The translations under genes were made by a program, and so were the position numbers. The notes below the pieces were generated by a model. The model searched no databases. It worked only from the letters and a program-made list of their open reading frames with translations, and was not told the origin of the DNA. A DNA stretch of 64,000 nucleotides from Actinomyces sp. (GTDB lineage: Bacteria > Actinomycetota > Actinomycetes > Actinomycetales > Actinomycetaceae): assembly GCA_022649165.1 (NCBI GenBank), contig JALCNR010000002.1, positions 1 through 64,000 of the forward strand, given 5' to 3'. Positions 8,802 through 17,663 of the stretch are shown here, piece after piece; the first letter of the stretch is position 1; every line of letters starts with the position of its first letter.

Positions 8802-11212
8802 TGTTCAAGCGCTTGGAGTGGATCAGGAACAGCGGCATCTGGGTCGACTACAGGTGGGACATGTCTCTACCAGATCTCGCTCGAATCAACGTCATCTACG
8901 GACCAAACGGAGTTGGAAAGACCTCGCTGTCTAGGGCGCTGGATGCAACTCGCTCGATCCCGAACGGCTTCCAGCATCTCTCAATTCAGGTTGAAGAGTC
9001 CGGGGCGAAGCGCAGCACCAACGGTCAGGACGATGCGGTCTTTGACCGCCTCTATGTGTTCGGGGAAACCTACGTCGATCGGAGCCACCGCTTCCATGAG
9101 GGCAGTCCGAACATTGATGCAGTCCTGACACTTGGCGAACGCACGGCCGAAGCTGAAGAGCAGATCTCAACACTTCGCGAGGAGCTGGCCACAAAGACCT
9201 CGGAGCTGGAGCAGGCCAAACGCGACGTGAGCGCAGCCGAACGAGCGACGACCAGCGCGCAAGAGCGCGTCTCGACAGCCGTCGTCGGCGATCTTTCTCG
9301 CGTCGATGGCTACCGCAATCGCAGCAGCTACAACTCAAGGCGAGTTGGGCAAAAGTATGCCGGGGACCGTAGCTCCTGGAAGGCGCTCTCCGACGCAGAC
9401 CTCGCTTCGAAGAAGCAATTCGTAGCCAGCGATAATCGCGAGGCGCTGGACGGTGACCCGTTCTCGTTGACTCCGGACTCGACACTCAAGACTCAAGTAG
9501 AGAAATTGCTTGCCACAACACCGGTCACTATCGTGCTCGACACCCTTCAGTCGAACCCCGGTGCCTCCTCATGGGTTCAAGAAGGAGAGGCTCTGCACAA
9601 GCACTCCGATGTCTGTATCTTCTGTGGGCAGAAGATACCGGCGGGACGACTACATGATATCGAGCAGCACTTCTCTGATGAGGTCGCTCGGCTTCAGCAT
9701 GACCTCGATGCGCTTAACGCGACACTCGAATCCCTCGACTCTGACGCGGATACCATCGTCCGCCGCATTCCGAATCGCAGTCTCTTGTTCGACGACCTCC
9801 GCACCAACTTTGATGCAGCGGCTCAGAGTGTTCGGGACCAGTCGACCGCGCTGAAGAGCTGGGCCAACGAGCTCAGAGCGCGGGTACGGGCGAAGCGAGC
9901 AAACGTCCTCGAGGCGGTTGACGCGGAGGAGACCGAGGCTCCTGCGATCAACGGATCTTCACTTGAAACTGTTCTGAAGGAGCAGAACGACCGCGTCGCA
10001 CAGCACGCCACTCTCCTTGCGGCCGCAGCCGTAGAGATCGAGGGCCATCACCTCAAGTCTGAGGAAGCTGAGATTGACAAGCAGGTCGGAGCGCGAGCCA
10101 ACGCCGTAGCTCGGCGGACGGCTGCTCAGACACGGATCGACTCGATCAATGATGAGATCGCGAAGCTCGAGAGCGTGGAGGGTGACCCGACTCCGTCAGC
10201 CGAAGTGCTTACTCGGGAAGTCGCTCGACTGCTCGGTCGGAGTGAGCTCGCATTCTATGCGCGGGACGGAAAATACGTCGTGACTCGCGACGGTCAGCCA
10301 GCTATCGGACTCAGTGTCGGCGAACGGACCGCGATCGCACTGATCCACTTCCTCGAAGGGGTAGCCCACCATGACCGGAAGTCCAAGGGAAACCCAATCG
10401 TCGTCATCGACGACCCGGTATCCAGCCTCGACAGCAATGTCTTTATGGGCATCTCGACCTACCTCTGGACCGTGGCTACGAGGGACGACACGGATGAGCT
10501 TGTCGATCAGTTCATCCTCTTGACGCACAACTTCGAGCTTTTCAAGCAGTGGGACGTCCAACTCGAAAGCCTCCATCGCGGGGGCGGCATGAAGAAGAAG
10601 TATCCGGCGGAGCTGTACGAGTTGAAGTCTCGGCATGTTACATCGGGAGGACGCACCCGCCGCCAGCCGGTCATTGTGACATGGCCCGAGTCCGGCGCCG
10701 TTCGCAAGAAGATTCGATCGAGCTATCACCACGCATTTATCTCGGTCGTTGATGCGAAGAAGAAGCTCACCGAGAGCGACTCCCTCGAGAACCGCCTTGA
10801 TGCACAATTGCTATTCCCGAATGTCATTCGTCGCATCCTCGAGTCGTTCCTCGCGTTCAAGAGACCGGACTGGCTCGGGGACTTCACCGCCTCTATGCGT
10901 GATGCTGGGCAGCTTCTGGTCGACTCTGGATACCGAGGAGACGCCGATGCGCTTCGGCAGCAGCTCACTCGCTATGCCCATGCCTATTCGCACAGTCAGA
11001 CGCCCGAAACTGATGATACGGTAAGCCCAGATGAGATCAGTGCGGCGATCAGTACCGTCTTCGTATTCATGGACCAGCTTGACCACGAACACTTCGTCGG
11101 GCTCTGCACTGTTGTGGGCGCCGACCCGGTCGCCCTCTTGCCCGAGTCGGCAGCGGTAGACGATCCCGGGGCCACAGCCGAGACTCCAACCCATGACGAG
11201 TCGGATTCATGA
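8789..11212 (+). CDS. RloC-like ABC-type ATPase, putative anticodon nuclease with zinc hook
   Basis: 807 residues, the length of RloC-type proteins. Walker A is GPNGVGKTS (about 38-46). A long coiled coil follows, with a zinc-hook-like CIFCGQ (Cys276, Cys279), then more coiled coil, the ABC signature LSVGE (about 508-512), and Walker B with D-loop VVIDDPVSSLDS (about 537-548). In the C-terminal domain, Arg681-x3-Glu685 in NVIRRILESF and His735 in YSHS match the spacing and order of the Arg-Glu-His triad known from PrrC/RloC tRNA anticodon nucleases, though related AAA_13 proteins share this segment. RloC is classically linked to type I loci. GTG 8801 is an alternative start. Confidence 0.8.
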   Translation: MGFVVFKRLEWIRNSGIWVDYRWDMSLPDLARINVIYGPNGVGKTSLSRALDATRSIPNGFQHLSIQVEESGAKRSTNGQDDAVFDRLYVFGETYVDRSHRFHEGSPNIDAVLTLGERTAEAEEQISTLREELATKTSELEQAKRDVSAAERATTSAQERVSTAVVGDLSRVDGYRNRSSYNSRRVGQKYAGDRSSWKALSDADLASKKQFVASDNREALDGDPFSLTPDSTLKTQVEKLLATTPVTIVLDTLQSNPGASSWVQEGEALHKHSDVCIFCGQKIPAGRLHDIEQHFSDEVARLQHDLDALNATLESLDSDADTIVRRIPNRSLLFDDLRTNFDAAAQSVRDQSTALKSWANELRARVRAKRANVLEAVDAEETEAPAINGSSLETVLKEQNDRVAQHATLLAAAAVEIEGHHLKSEEAEIDKQVGARANAVARRTAAQTRIDSINDEIAKLESVEGDPTPSAEVLTREVARLLGRSELAFYARDGKYVVTRDGQPAIGLSVGERTAIALIHFLEGVAHHDRKSKGNPIVVIDDPVSSLDSNVFMGISTYLWTVATRDDTDELVDQFILLTHNFELFKQWDVQLESLHRGGGMKKKYPAELYELKSRHVTSGGRTRRQPVIVTWPESGAVRKKIRSSYHHAFISVVDAKKKLTESDSLENRLDAQLLFPNVIRRILESFLAFKRPDWLGDFTASMRDAGQLLVDSGYRGDADALRQQLTRYAHAYSHSQTPETDDTVSPDEISAAISTVFVFMDQLDHEHFVGLCTVVGADPVALLPESAAVDDPGATAETPTHDESDS

Positions 11213-11232
11213 ATCACGCCCCGTCGGCGGAC

Positions 11233-11800
11233 TGAATCGTCCCGGGTTTGATGGAGGCAGTGATTCTAGGAAGGATCGTTGTCATGCCAGCACCGAGGAG
11301 ATACCCGCAGGAGTTGCGTGAGAGGGCCACGAGGATGGCTCTGGACGCGTTGGAGGACCCGAGCGCACCGAAGGGAGTGTTTCGCCGTGTCGGCGACCAG
11401 TTGGGTGTCAATCCGGAGACTCTGCGTTGTTGGGTGCGCCAAGCCCAAATCGATGCCGGACAACGCGCGGGAGTCACGACCAGTGACCAGGAGCGCATCA
11501 AGGAACTGGAAGCAGAGAACCGGGAACTGCGCCGAGCGAACTCGATCCTGAAGAGCGCATCGGCTTTTTTCGCGGCGGAGCTCGACCGCCCCTCGCACTG
11601 ACCTGCCGTTACATCGAGGAGAACAAGGAGGAGTTCGGGGTCGAGCCGATCTGTGCGACGCTGGCCGAGGCCGGCGTGAAGATCGCCCCGAGCACCTATT
11701 ACGCGAGGAAGGACCGTCCCGCCTCCAGGCGGGCCGTGCGAGACGAGAAACTCGTGGAGGAGATCCACCAGGTCCACGAGAAGAACTATTCAGTGTTCGG
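11233..11800 (+). mobile_element. IS3-family insertion sequence remnant (left end, orfA, start of orfB)
   Basis: The left terminal repeat begins at 11233 with TGAATCGTCCCGGGTTTG, typical of actinobacterial IS3-family elements, only 21 bp after the last defence gene. orfA is complete. orfB is entered by a -1 frame and ends after KNYSVFG, where the sequence changes abruptly near 11800. The rest of orfB, with its DDE catalytic residues, and the right end are missing, so the element cannot move by itself. Confidence 0.85.
11284..11601 (+). CDS. IS3-family transposase OrfA
   Basis: 105 residues from ATG 11284. It has an N-terminal helix-turn-helix of the IS3 OrfA/HTH_Tnp_1 type (RRYPQELRERA...GVNPETLRCWVRQAQ) and a leucine-zipper-like coiled coil (RIKELEAENREL) at the C terminus. 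It normally binds the terminal repeats and is fused to OrfB by a -1 frameshift. The run TTTTTTC at 11565-11571 lies near its end and is a plausible slippery site. It is now part of a dead element. Confidence 0.85.
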   Translation: MPAPRRYPQELRERATRMALDALEDPSAPKGVFRRVGDQLGVNPETLRCWVRQAQIDAGQRAGVTTSDQERIKELEAENRELRRANSILKSASAFFAAELDRPSH

Positions 11801-11861
11801 TGAATATCCGCGGGTTTGGGGTCCTGTGATGGAGGGTTCGGGGGCTACGCCGTTTTCATAG
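11565..11861 (+). pseudogene. IS3-family transposase OrfB, N-terminal fragment
   Basis: In the -1 frame relative to orfA, the region reads RYIEENKEEFGVEPICATL... through APSTYYARK and KNYSVFG, the characteristic N terminus of IS3 OrfB. Near 11801 homology stops. The frame runs on with unrelated residues to a stop at 11859-11861. The integrase catalytic domain is absent. Confidence 0.85.
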
Positions 11862-12212
11862 CGGTGGTGTCGGCGGGGACCAGTGATGGTGTCGTTGGGC
11901 ACCGGTCTGCTTACGTTCCTCCCGCCGTGTGTATAGGGCACGCGGCGGAAGGAGCATTCTGGAATGGTACGGAAGATCAGAGCGAAGCTGGTGCTGCAGT
12001 TGCGGACTGAGGGCTTCTCTGGGCGGGCGATCTCGGCGTCGCAGGGCATGTCGCGCAAGTCCGTGAGGGCCGTGTTCGAAGCCGCTGACGCGGCGGGGAT
12101 CGGTTGGGATGACGTCGCTGAGCTGCGTGCGCGAACGCTCAGCGACGCGGCCGAGCAGATGCTCGAGCGGACGCGCCGCGCCGCGCAGATCCCTTCCCCG
12201 GCCATATCGTGA
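11801..12212 (+). mobile_element. IS21-family insertion sequence remnant
   Basis: Sequence that begins at the break in the IS3 orfB. It contains about 160 bp without a gene, then the start of an istA-like transposase. istB and the right end are missing. It appears to have inserted into, or recombined with, the IS3 element and then been cut back. No clear terminal repeat could be defined by eye. Confidence 0.6.
11964..12212 (+). pseudogene. istA: IS21-family transposase IstA, N-terminal fragment
   Basis: 82 residues beginning VRKIRAKLVLQLRTEG, then GRAISASQGMSRKSVRAV, the helix-turn-helix of actinobacterial IS21 IstA proteins. Full IstA is some 400-500 residues with a DDE domain. Here the resemblance ends after GWDDVAEL and a short unrelated tail follows, so the gene is truncated and not functional as a transposase. 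Confidence 0.75.
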
Positions 12213-12281
12213 CCTCGGCCACTAAGATGGGGGACGTCCCGGATCCCGTGCCGCGGGACCGGTTGGAGTGAGGGGGATGGC

Positions 12282-13229
12282 ATGGGCCGTCGCGTGGTAT
12301 TCGACCATTTCGGGGACATCGACCAACTTCACGTGATCGAGGAGGCGCCGCCCGCCGCGGGTGAGGGCGAGATCCGGGTTCGTGTGGCGTTCGCGGGGCT
12401 GAACCCCGTCGACTGGAAGATCCTGTCGGGGGGATCGGGGCCGATGGCGCCCGACCTGCCCTCCGGCAACGGCAACGACTTCTCCGGCGTCGTCGACCAG
12501 GTCGGGCCGGGGGTCCACGGCTTCAGCGCAGGCGACCTGGTGCTGGGCGGCGCCCGCTTCCTCGCCCAGGCGGACCACCTCGTCGTCGACGCGAGCCAGG
12601 TGAGCCACCTGCCTGCGGGGCTGGGGCTGGACACCGCCGGAGGCCTGCAGATCACCGCTCGCACGGCGGTGGCGGGGATCCGGGCGATCGGCCCGACGCC
12701 GACCGACACGGTGTTCGTCAGCGGCGCGGCGGGAGGCGTGGGGATGCTGGCGGCCCAACTGGCCCGGGCGGCCGGAGCCCACGTCATCGGCAGCGCCAGC
12801 CGTGAGAACCACGGGTTCCTCCGCGGCCTCGGGATCGTCCCCGTGGACTACGGGGAGGGGATGTGGGACCGTCTGCGGGAGCTCGCGCCGACCGGCGTGT
12901 CCGCCGCCCTCTCGACGCGCGACCTCGACGAGGTCCGCGGGCTCGTCCAGTTCGGCGTGCCGGCCGCCAGGATCGATGCGATCGCCGCCGGGCCCGGCGC
13001 GCACGACCTCGGCGCCCAGACCGTCGGGGGAGCGGGCGCGCTCCCGGGGGATCTGGGCAGGGTGGCCGAGGCGTTGGCGCGCGGTTCGTTGGTCTACCCG
13101 ATCGACTCCGTCTTCGATCTGACGGATGTGCGGCGCGCCTACGCCCGCCTGAAAAAGGGCCATCTGCGCGGCAAGATCCTGCTGCGCACGCACGCCGTGA
13201 CGGAGGCCGCGGACGTGCTCAGGGGTTGA
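12282..13229 (+). CDS. Zinc-independent NADPH:quinone oxidoreductase / MDR-family reductase
   Basis: 315 residues of the medium-chain dehydrogenase/reductase family. A GroES-like domain with GLNPVDWKI near 40 and G-N-D-F-SGVV near 65 lacks the zinc-binding cysteines. A Rossmann domain follows with VSGAAGGVGMLAAQLA (about 147-162). Such enzymes transfer hydride from NADPH to quinones or enones; the substrate cannot be read from the sequence. ATG 12282 has a purine-rich GAGGGGG a few bases upstream. It stands alone, convergent with der, with only 10 bp between the two stops. Confidence 0.88.
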   Translation: MGRRVVFDHFGDIDQLHVIEEAPPAAGEGEIRVRVAFAGLNPVDWKILSGGSGPMAPDLPSGNGNDFSGVVDQVGPGVHGFSAGDLVLGGARFLAQADHLVVDASQVSHLPAGLGLDTAGGLQITARTAVAGIRAIGPTPTDTVFVSGAAGGVGMLAAQLARAAGAHVIGSASRENHGFLRGLGIVPVDYGEGMWDRLRELAPTGVSAALSTRDLDEVRGLVQFGVPAARIDAIAAGPGAHDLGAQTVGGAGALPGDLGRVAEALARGSLVYPIDSVFDLTDVRRAYARLKKGHLRGKILLRTHAVTEAADVLRG

Positions 13230-13239
13230 CCCGCGCTCC

Positions 13240-14712
13240 TCAGCGCCGGCGACGCTCCCTCACGCGCACCGAGATCTGGATGGGGGAGCCCTCGAACCCG
13301 AACTCCTCGCGCATGCGCCGTTCGATGAAGCGCCGATACCCAGGGTCGAGGAACCCGGTGGTGAACAGCACGAAGCGCGGAGGGCGCGCCGAGACCTGCG
13401 TGCCGAAGAGGATGCGCGGCTGCTTCCCCCCTCGCAGGGGATGGGGATGGGCGGCGACCAGTTGGCCGAGGAACGCGTTGAGGCGTCCCGTCGGGATGCG
13501 GGTCGTCCACCCCGCGATGGCGGTGTCCAGCGCGCGGGCGATCCGGTTCGTGTGCCACGCCGTCCGGGCCGACAGGTTGATCCGGGGCGCCCACTGGACC
13601 TGGACCAGATCGCGCTCCTGCTCGGCGCGCAGACGAGGCTGGCGGTCCTCGTCGACGAGGTCCCACTTGTTGTTGACGATGACCACGGCGCGCCCGGCGT
13701 CGACCGCCTGCTGGACGACTCGGACATCCTGCTCGGTGAGCGGCTCGGAGGCGTCGAGGAGCACCATCGCGACCTCGGCCTTCTCCAAGGCCGCCTGCGT
13801 GCGGATCGAGGCATAGTAGTCGGCGCCCGTCGTCCGGTGCATCTTGCGGCGGATGCCTGCCGTGTCGACGAACCACCACGGACGCCCATCCAGCTCGATG
13901 AGCTCGTCGACCGGGTCGCGCGTGGTCCCCGCCGTCTCATCGACGACGACCCGGTCCGACCCGGCCAGCGCGTTGAGCAGGGACGACTTGCCGACGTTGG
14001 GCCGGCCGACCAGCGCGACGCGGCGTGGCCCCCCCTCCGGGGCCGCCGGAGCGACCGCCGACTCCTCCGGGAGCGCGTCGACCAACGCGTCGAGCAGGTC
14101 CCCGGTGCCCCGTCCGTGGAGGGCGGAGATCGGGTGGGGCTCGCCCAGCCCCAGCGACCACAGGGCCGTGGCGTCGGCCTCCTGCAGGGGCGAGTCGACC
14201 TTGTTGGCCGCCAGCACGACGGGCCGGCCGGAGGCGCGCAGGACGCGCACGATCCTCTCGTCGGTGGCCGTGACCCCGACCGTGGCGTCGACGACGAGGC
14301 AGACGGCGTCTGCCAAGCCGATGGCGGCCTCCGCCTGGTCGGCGACGGAGCGGTCGAGGCCCTTGACGTCGACCTCCCACCCGCCCGTGTCGACGACCGT
14401 GAAGTCCCGGCCCGCCCACTCGGCCGCATAGGCGACGCGATCGCGGGTGACGCCGGGGGTGTCCTGGACGACGGCCTCGCGTCGGCCGAGGATCCGGTTG
14501 ACCAGGGTCGACTTGCCGACATTGGGCCTGCCGACGACGGCGAGCACCGGCAGCCCGGCGGCCGGCCGCGACTCGTCCGGCGAGCCGTCGCCGGCCTCGA
14601 GCAGCGCGCGGTCGTCCTCGTCGAGCTCGTACTGCTCAAGGGAGGAGAGCATGGATCGGGCGCGCAGGTCGTCCTGGTCCGCGGGGGAGGCCCCGGTCTG
14701 GTCGTCGGTCAC
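13240..14712 (-). CDS. der: Ribosome-associated GTPase Der (EngA)
   Basis: 490 residues with two consecutive GTPase domains, the defining feature of Der. The first P-loop is [14 protein letters not shown] (about 61-74) and the second [14 protein letters not shown] (about 232-245), with NKVD near 174 and NNKWD near 352. A C-terminal KH-like domain ends in a basic tail. The N-terminal ~55 residues are an acidic extension, common in actinobacteria. Der acts in 50S subunit maturation. It lies just downstream of murE with about 50 bp between, probably cotranscribed. Confidence 0.97.
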   Translation of the reverse strand: MTDDQTGASPADQDDLRARSMLSSLEQYELDEDDRALLEAGDGSPDESRPAAGLPVLAVVGRPNVGKSTLVNRILGRREAVVQDTPGVTRDRVAYAAEWAGRDFTVVDTGGWEVDVKGLDRSVADQAEAAIGLADAVCLVVDATVGVTATDERIVRVLRASGRPVVLAANKVDSPLQEADATALWSLGLGEPHPISALHGRGTGDLLDALVDALPEESAVAPAAPEGGPRRVALVGRPNVGKSSLLNALAGSDRVVVDETAGTTRDPVDELIELDGRPWWFVDTAGIRRKMHRTTGADYYASIRTQAALEKAEVAMVLLDASEPLTEQDVRVVQQAVDAGRAVVIVNNKWDLVDEDRQPRLRAEQERDLVQVQWAPRINLSARTAWHTNRIARALDTAIAGWTTRIPTGRLNAFLGQLVAAHPHPLRGGKQPRILFGTQVSARPPRFVLFTTGFLDPGYRRFIERRMREEFGFEGSPIQISVRVRERRRR

Positions 14713-14762
14713 GGGGCAATCCTAGACGAGGGCGTCCCGGCGGGACGGGGCGGAGTCCGTGC

Positions 14763-16334
14763 TCACACCCGGGCGCGCGGGTCCTGGCCGAGCACCTCGC
14801 GGGAGACGGGCACGTCGTTGTAGGCGTGCTTGATGCCGTCGATGTCCTGGTACCACTCCGCGCCCTTGCCGGTGATGAGCACCGTGTCCCGGGGGCCGGC
14901 CGCCAGGATCGCCCGCCGCACCGCGTCGCGCCGGCATGTCGCCACCTCGGTGACGTGGGCCAGGTCCGGCCGGACGGACGCGATCCCGCGGAGCAGCTGG
15001 GCGCGGATGGACGCGGCGTCCTCGGTGCGCGGGTTCTCGTCGGTGACCCAGAGGTCGTCGGCGCGGCGGGCGGCGATGGCGGCGAGCGGTTCGCGTTTGG
15101 TGGGGTCGCGGTCTCCGTCAGTGCCGAAGACGAGGACGATCCGCCCGCGCGTGAACTCCCGCGTCGACGCCAGCGTCCACTCCAGCCCCTCGGGCGTGTG
15201 CGCGTAGTCGACGACGACGAGGGGCTGACGGGGATCGGGGACAGGGTTGACCTTCTCCATGCGCCCGGGCACCTGCTCGGCGCGCTCCACGGCGGCGATC
15301 ACCGCGTCCACGTCCAGGCCCAGCCGCACGGCGCTGACGATGGCGAGGGCGGCGTTCTGGACGTTGACGTCGCCAAGGACCGGGGTGGCCACCGCATGGC
15401 CCGCGCCATCGGGGGAGACGAGGGTGAACACCGTGCGCGAGGTGTCCGCGTCGACATGCGCGTCCCGGACCGTCCATTGGGCGGGCTCGTCGGTGAGAGC
15501 AGAAACGGTGGTGACCGGCACCTCGGCCTCCCGCGCGAGCCGGCGCCCCCACTCGTCGTCCACGCAGACGACGCCCTGGCGCGAATGCGCCGGGGTGAAC
15601 AGAGCGCGCTTCGCCGCGAAGTAGTGCTCCATGTCGTGGTAGTAGTCGAGATGGTCGTGCTGGAGGTTCGTGAAGGCCGCGACGTCGAAGACGATGCCGT
15701 CGACGCGGTTGAGGCTCAAGGCGTGCGCGGACGTCTCGACCACCGCGGCGCCCAGCCCCTTCTGCCCGGCGAGGGCGAGGATGCGCTCGACGACGGGCGC
15801 CTCGCCGGTCGTGTGGTCGGACAGGATGCGCAGATCGCCGACGCGGGTCTCGACGGTCCCGCACAGGGCGGCATCCTCGTGGGCCGCGCCCAGGGCCGCG
15901 CGCATGAGGTACGAGGTCGTCGTCTTGCCGTTCGTCCCGGTGACCGCCATGGTCCGCAGCCTGCGGGCCGGATGCCCGTAGACCGTGGCCGCGACCGCGG
16001 CGGACGCCGCACGCGGATCCCCGACAACGGCCACCGGCAGTCCCAGCCCCTCCTCGGCGGCGCCTCGCGCGCCGATCGGATCCGTGAGGATCGCGGCCGC
16101 GCCCTCCTGCGCCGCGCGGTGCGCGAAACGGATCCCGTGCTGGGTGAGGCCGGGGATCGCGACGAACAGCCAGCCGGGGTCCACGTCGAGGGTCGACACC
16201 GTCACACCGCTGACCATCGCCCCGCGGGCCGGGGCTCCGGGTGCGTCCACCCATTCGAGCACATCGACGCCGGCGAGCGCCTGGGACAGGGGGAGCGGTT
16301 CCACAAGGGGGCGGATGTCGCGCACGGAGGTCAT
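14763..16334 (-). CDS. murE: UDP-N-acetylmuramyl-tripeptide synthetase MurE
   Basis: 523 residues from ATG 16334; the frame is open further upstream but the family similarity starts here (MTSVRDIRPL). This Mur ligase adds the third amino acid to UDP-MurNAc-L-Ala-D-Glu. Visible are the ATP-binding GTNGKTTTSYLMR (about 127-139), NLQHDHLDYYHDME (about 231-244), DYAHTPEGLEW and the C-terminal ENPRTED. The DNPR-like motif is usually taken as selecting meso-diaminopimelate, but Lys/Orn-type actinomycetes carry related motifs, so the substrate is left open. Confidence 0.95.
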   Translation of the reverse strand: MTSVRDIRPLVEPLPLSQALAGVDVLEWVDAPGAPARGAMVSGVTVSTLDVDPGWLFVAIPGLTQHGIRFAHRAAQEGAAAILTDPIGARGAAEEGLGLPVAVVGDPRAASAAVAATVYGHPARRLRTMAVTGTNGKTTTSYLMRAALGAAHEDAALCGTVETRVGDLRILSDHTTGEAPVVERILALAGQKGLGAAVVETSAHALSLNRVDGIVFDVAAFTNLQHDHLDYYHDMEHYFAAKRALFTPAHSRQGVVCVDDEWGRRLAREAEVPVTTVSALTDEPAQWTVRDAHVDADTSRTVFTLVSPDGAGHAVATPVLGDVNVQNAALAIVSAVRLGLDVDAVIAAVERAEQVPGRMEKVNPVPDPRQPLVVVDYAHTPEGLEWTLASTREFTRGRIVLVFGTDGDRDPTKREPLAAIAARRADDLWVTDENPRTEDAASIRAQLLRGIASVRPDLAHVTEVATCRRDAVRRAILAAGPRDTVLITGKGAEWYQDIDGIKHAYNDVPVSREVLGQDPRARV

Positions 16335-16400
16335 GGCGGCCACTCTAGATGAGCCGGCCGCCGCCGACCTTCCCCGGCGGGCAGGTCCTAGACTCGGGGC

Positions 16401-17324
16401 ATGGTCGCCACCCCTGTGCCCCGCAGCGCCTCCGCCGCGCCGGGATCCGGGACGAACCGGCAGGCGGCGCCGTCCTCGCCGGAGGACCCCGCGCGCCGGG
16501 GCGGGGAGTCCCCGCGCGACCCCGCGGCGTCGATGTCGCTGCTCACCCAGCTGCTCAACAACCCCTTGGACGCCGGATACCACGCCTACTCCGCGGAGGA
16601 GCGGGCTCGGCGCCAGCCGCTGTGGCGCAGAGCCCTGATCCTGCTGCTCGCCATCGCCCTGGGCGCCGGCTCCGCCATCGCGGTGCGCAACCTGCGGGCG
16701 CCGGCGGCCGGCGAGGTCGGGGAGACCCTGCTCGACCAGGCTCGCTCCCAGCTCTCCACCGTCCAGTCCCTGGACGCCGATGTCGCGTCGCTGTCCTCCC
16801 AGGTCGGAGCCGCTGCCGGAGCGAGTTCGGGGACCGGAGCCGACATCGGCGACGCGGTGGCCGTGGCCGCGGCGGTCGCCCCCGTGGAAGGGCCCGGCCT
16901 CGTCGTCACCCTGGACGACCGACCCGACTCGGCGCTGGACACCACGGGCGTGGAGGGGGCCGTCACCGACCAGGACCTGCGCGTCGTGGTCAACGCGCTG
17001 TGGAGCGGGGGAGCGGAGGCGATCACCGTCAACGGCCTGCGCATCGGGCCCGGCACCTTCGTCCGCCGCGCCGGAGCCGTCATCCTCGTCGACATCACGA
17101 CCGTCCAGGCGCCCTACGAGGTCGCGGCCATCGGCGATGCGAACGCCCTGGCGGTGGCCCTCGTCAGGGGCGACGCCGGCGATCATCTCTCGGCCGCCCG
17201 GTCCGTCCGCGGGATCACGATGGACACGCGCTCGGAGTCCTCCCTGGAGATGGACGCCCTGGACTCGCCCGCCACGACCACCGGCACCGGAACAGGCGCC
17301 GACACCGACAGCTCAGGAGACTGA
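16401..17324 (+). CDS. DUF881 family membrane-anchored protein (first copy)
   Basis: 307 residues. After a disordered Pro/Ala/Arg-rich start there is one membrane segment (about 74-92, LILLLAIALGAGSAIAV). A short coiled coil and the DUF881 domain follow (GPGLVVTLDDRP, VNALWSGGAEAITVNG, then PYEVAAIGD near 240). The domain should face outside. DUF881 genes flank the small membrane protein Sbp next to garA and ftsR in many actinobacteria, which links them to envelope or division functions, but no activity is known. Divergent from murE. The stop is two bases before the sbp GTG. Confidence 0.88.
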   Translation: MVATPVPRSASAAPGSGTNRQAAPSSPEDPARRGGESPRDPAASMSLLTQLLNNPLDAGYHAYSAEERARRQPLWRRALILLLAIALGAGSAIAVRNLRAPAAGEVGETLLDQARSQLSTVQSLDADVASLSSQVGAAAGASSGTGADIGDAVAVAAAVAPVEGPGLVVTLDDRPDSALDTTGVEGAVTDQDLRVVVNALWSGGAEAITVNGLRIGPGTFVRRAGAVILVDITTVQAPYEVAAIGDANALAVALVRGDAGDHLSAARSVRGITMDTRSESSLEMDALDSPATTTGTGTGADTDSSGD

Positions 17325-17325
17325 T

Positions 17326-17658
17326 GTGATCGCCGTCCTCGGACTCGCCCTGGGGATCCTCGTCGGGTTCCTCGTGGATCCCACCGTTCCCGTGTGGCTG
17401 CAGAGCTTCCTCCCGGTCGCCGTCGTGGCGGGGCTCGACGCCCTGTTCGGCGCGGCGCGGGCCTGGCTGGAGGGGACCTTCTCCGACCGGGTCTTCATCC
17501 TGTCGTTCTTCTGGAACGTCGTCGTCGCCTGCCTGCTGGTCTTCCTGGGGGCGCAGCTGGGGGTGGGCTCCGCGATGACGACGGCCGTGGTCGTCGTCCT
17601 GGGGATCCGGATCTTCTCCAACACGGCCTCCATCCGCCGGCTGATCTTCAAGGCGTGA
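17326..17658 (+). CDS. sbp: Small basic protein Sbp (DUF1290), membrane protein
   Basis: 110 residues, almost entirely membrane segments (about 3-20, 26-42, 59-80, 84-102). The conserved family segment is LPVAVVAGLDALFGAARAWLEG. GTG 17326 directly follows the DUF881 stop; the ATG two bases earlier is out of frame and runs into TGA. Members of this family lie between two DUF881 genes in firmicutes and actinobacteria; their biochemical role is not known. Confidence 0.88.
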   Translation: MIAVLGLALGILVGFLVDPTVPVWLQSFLPVAVVAGLDALFGAARAWLEGTFSDRVFILSFFWNVVVACLLVFLGAQLGVGSAMTTAVVVVLGIRIFSNTASIRRLIFKA

Positions 17659-17663
17659 ACGCC

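Noticed and set aside
12222-13193. 323-codon frame on the - strand
   Set aside because: Antisense to the well-recognised quinone oxidoreductase gene.
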